Below are positions 5,431 through 7,097 of a DNA stretch of 7,097 bases, one piece after another; positions within the stretch are counted from its first letter, which is position 1; every line of letters starts with the position of its first letter. The stretch comes from JBBQFD01 sp038321575 (GTDB taxonomy: Bacteria > Bacillota_I > Bacilli_A > RF39 > UBA660): the NCBI GenBank assembly GCA_038321575.1, contig JBBQFD010000030.1, positions 1 through 7,097 on the forward strand, in the 5' to 3' direction. The position numbers were made by a program, and so were the translations under genes. Below the pieces are notes generated by a model. That model was not told the origin of the DNA. It saw only the letters and a program-made list of their open reading frames with translations, and made no database searches.

Positions 5431-7020
5431 CTATTTTTCATTGAAGATATCAGGCAAATCATTTTCTAATAGAATATATGTTTCTTCGCCTTGTAACTCT
5501 TGCATTAATTTAAATGCTTCTTTAACATCATTTATAACATATATGTGATTAGGATCATAATCTCGAAGGAGAAGACCATCTAAGATTGGTTTGGTTTGTT
5601 CTTTTCCAACTAAGATAACTTCATCACATACTTTAGCGATATATTCACCAAAATGCATATTTAATTCATATTGTTTATCACCTAGTTCAATCATCCCTGG
5701 GGTTACGATAATCTTTTTACCAGGCATTAAACTAAGAACTTCTAATGCCATCTTTGATCCCACTGGATTTGAATTATAGGCATCATCAATAATATTAATA
5801 TGACCATATTTCTTAAGTTCTAAGCGATGTTCAATTATATTAACTTTCTTAACACCTAATTGTAATTGGGGAATGGTTATGCCAAGTTCATAACCAAGCG
5901 CAATGCCCGCTAGAACATTATAAACATTAGCCTTACCAAGTAACTTAGTTTCAAAAGCATATATATTATCATTATTATTAAATACTACATCAAAACTTGT
6001 TCCCTTATGTGATAATTGAATATTAGTAGCATAGATATCTGCATCATGATTATCTATCCCTATCCAAATGATTTTACAATCATTTTTTAAGCGATAACTT
6101 TTTTGTAAGTCATCATCAGCATTTAAAATCCCTACCCCATCATGTGGTAATGATTCAATTAATTCAAATTTTCCTTGTTGAATGTTTTCTTGATTACCAA
6201 AAGTATCTAAATGAGCAGTTCCAATGATCGTTAGAATCCCATACTTAGGTTTTACTAAATCACATAGTTCTTTAATCTCACCGATTTTAAATGCGCCCAT
6301 TTCAGCAATAAAATACTCACTAAATTTGTCTAAATAATTATTGATCGTATTGATAAGTCCATAAGTAGTATTAAAATTCTTTGGAGTTGCAAAAGCATCA
6401 AACTTAACATTTAATATATCATATAAGATGTTCTTACTGCTGGTTTTACCATAACTACCTGTAATCCCAATAACTTTTAAATGTTTTAAATTATTTAATT
6501 TTCTAACTGCAAAAAACTTATAATAATAAAAGACATGCTTTTCAACGGGTTTATTAACGATATTCGCTAACCATACCATTATATAATTTAAATATACCAA
6601 AGCCCCCATTAATAAATAATAATAAGCTAATTTATCAACACTATAATTTAAACTTATAATAATAACTGGTATTGAATATAAAATAAACATTGTTATTGAT
6701 AAACGTCTAATGCGTTTAGTAATCACAAGTGGTTTTTTAGATTGTTCTAATTTACTTTTCTTTATATAATTATAAGTAACTAATAAGTAAAATGCTGCAA
6801 AAGCAAACATAGTTACTATTGGTTGCATTACTAATCCAAAAATAAAGACAAAGAAAAATAAATCAATTTCAACTAATATTTTATTATAATTCACAATTAA
6901 CCACTTTAGATAGCGGTTACCATCGTTATACCAATTTTGTTGTAACATATGAAATGATTTCTTTGTTCTAAATATTAAGAATATGTATAACGGTATTAAT
7001 GAAAAAATAAAATTAATCAT
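5431..7020 (-). CDS. murF: MurF-type UDP-MurNAc-tripeptide--D-Ala-D-Ala ligase with membrane N-terminus
   Basis: MurF attaches the Ddl product to UDP-MurNAc-tripeptide with ATP. In this 529-residue protein the Mur ligase core starts only at about 182: P-loop GITGSYGKT (185-193), NFNTTYG (215-221), IAEMGA (238-243), GTAHLDTFG (267-275), K284 at the likely carbamylated-lysine position, ILNADDD (298-304), and the MurF hallmark DDAYNSNP (412-419) with GMIELG (442-447) in the C-terminal domain. Residues 1-180 instead carry about five hydrophobic segments (roughly 2-17, 52-66, 69-85, 108-125, 131-154) with basic loops, so the usual N-terminal UDP-binding domain is absent and the enzyme should sit on the membrane. 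The start at 7020 has AGGAGG (7025-7030) 4 nt upstream. That site overlaps the stop of the preceding gene, and ddl follows after 13 nt. A different Mur-ligase substrate cannot be excluded. Confidence 0.9.
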   Translation of the reverse strand: MINFIFSLIPLYIFLIFRTKKSFHMLQQNWYNDGNRYLKWLIVNYNKILVEIDLFFFVFIFGLVMQPIVTMFAFAAFYLLVTYNYIKKSKLEQSKKPLVITKRIRRLSITMFILYSIPVIIISLNYSVDKLAYYYLLMGALVYLNYIMVWLANIVNKPVEKHVFYYYKFFAVRKLNNLKHLKVIGITGSYGKTSSKNILYDILNVKFDAFATPKNFNTTYGLINTINNYLDKFSEYFIAEMGAFKIGEIKELCDLVKPKYGILTIIGTAHLDTFGNQENIQQGKFELIESLPHDGVGILNADDDLQKSYRLKNDCKIIWIGIDNHDADIYATNIQLSHKGTSFDVVFNNNDNIYAFETKLLGKANVYNVLAGIALGYELGITIPQLQLGVKKVNIIEHRLELKKYGHINIIDDAYNSNPVGSKMALEVLSLMPGKKIIVTPGMIELGDKQYELNMHFGEYIAKVCDEVILVGKEQTKPILDGLLLRDYDPNHIYVINDVKEAFKLMQELQGEETYILLENDLPDIFNEK

Positions 7021-7028
7021 AAACCCTC

Positions 7029-7097
7029 CTAACTATTAAAGAAACTGCTTAATACACTTACTGTTTGGTCTAATTTCTCTAAATATGCATAATGACT
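7029..7097 (-). CDS. C-terminal end of an unidentified gene upstream of murF (partial)
   Basis: Only the last 22 codons are in the window, ending KLDQTVSVLSSFFNS and stop TAG (7029-7031). The frame is open to the right edge, uses AT-rich codons like its neighbours, and its stop overlaps the murF ribosome site AGGAGG, as is typical of translational coupling in an operon. Too little remains to name a family. Its position suggests a cell-envelope or cell-wall role. Confidence 0.55.
   Translation of the reverse strand, partial: SHYAYLEKLDQTVSVLSSFFNS

Noticed and set aside
5591..5779. Plus-strand open frame of 62 codons
   Set aside because: It is wholly opposite the conserved C-terminal domain of murF and has no start signals.
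1..7097. Use of UGA as a Trp codon (mycoplasma code)
   Set aside because: All Trp codons I checked are TGG and no in-frame TGA was found. The absence of TGA stops in seven genes is too few to say more.

Overview
The window is strongly AT-rich DNA of low-GC Gram-positive type. All seven complete or partial protein genes with a usable reading have strong AGGAGG-like ribosome binding sites or sit in a tightly packed operon. Every Trp codon I checked is TGG, I found no in-frame TGA, and all visible stops are TAA or TAG, so the standard code (or at least no use of UGA for Trp) fits. The cell-wall genes murF and ddl rule out a wall-less mycoplasma. The best guess is a walled relative of the Mollicutes within Bacilli (Erysipelotrichia, Haloplasma or RF39-like); this is inferred from composition and gene content only.

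Layout, left to right. 1-1347 (minus) is the N-terminal 449 residues of a MacB-like ABC transporter with ATPase and permease fused, cut by the window edge. 1442-1810 (minus) encodes a small two-helix membrane protein of unknown function. 1902-2096 (minus) is ywbE. 2158-3189 (minus) is a lipoprotein with DUF5050-type propeller repeats. 3349-3939 (plus), the only plus-strand gene, is a YdeI/YdhG-family protein. 3992-4149 (minus) holds tRNA-Val(GAC) followed by tRNA-Lys(CTT). 4230-7097 (minus) is an operon: the C-terminal end of an unidentified gene, then a murF with a membrane-spanning N-terminus, then ddl.

The left and middle genes look like independent housekeeping units with their own promoters and hairpin terminators. 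The right-hand operon has a clear joint role. Ddl makes D-Ala-D-Ala (or a related D-dipeptide), and MurF attaches it to the UDP-MurNAc-tripeptide. The operon genes are spaced so that each upstream stop codon touches or overlaps the next ribosome binding site.

I see no CRISPR array, insertion sequence, phage gene or defence system. The most unusual feature is the MurF architecture: about 180 residues with roughly five membrane segments replace the usual N-terminal UDP-substrate domain. Its partner Ddl has an altered second-substrate loop and a basic C-terminal tail. Two start codons are better placed downstream of the longest-ORF starts, because the longer starts lie inside a promoter -10 box.
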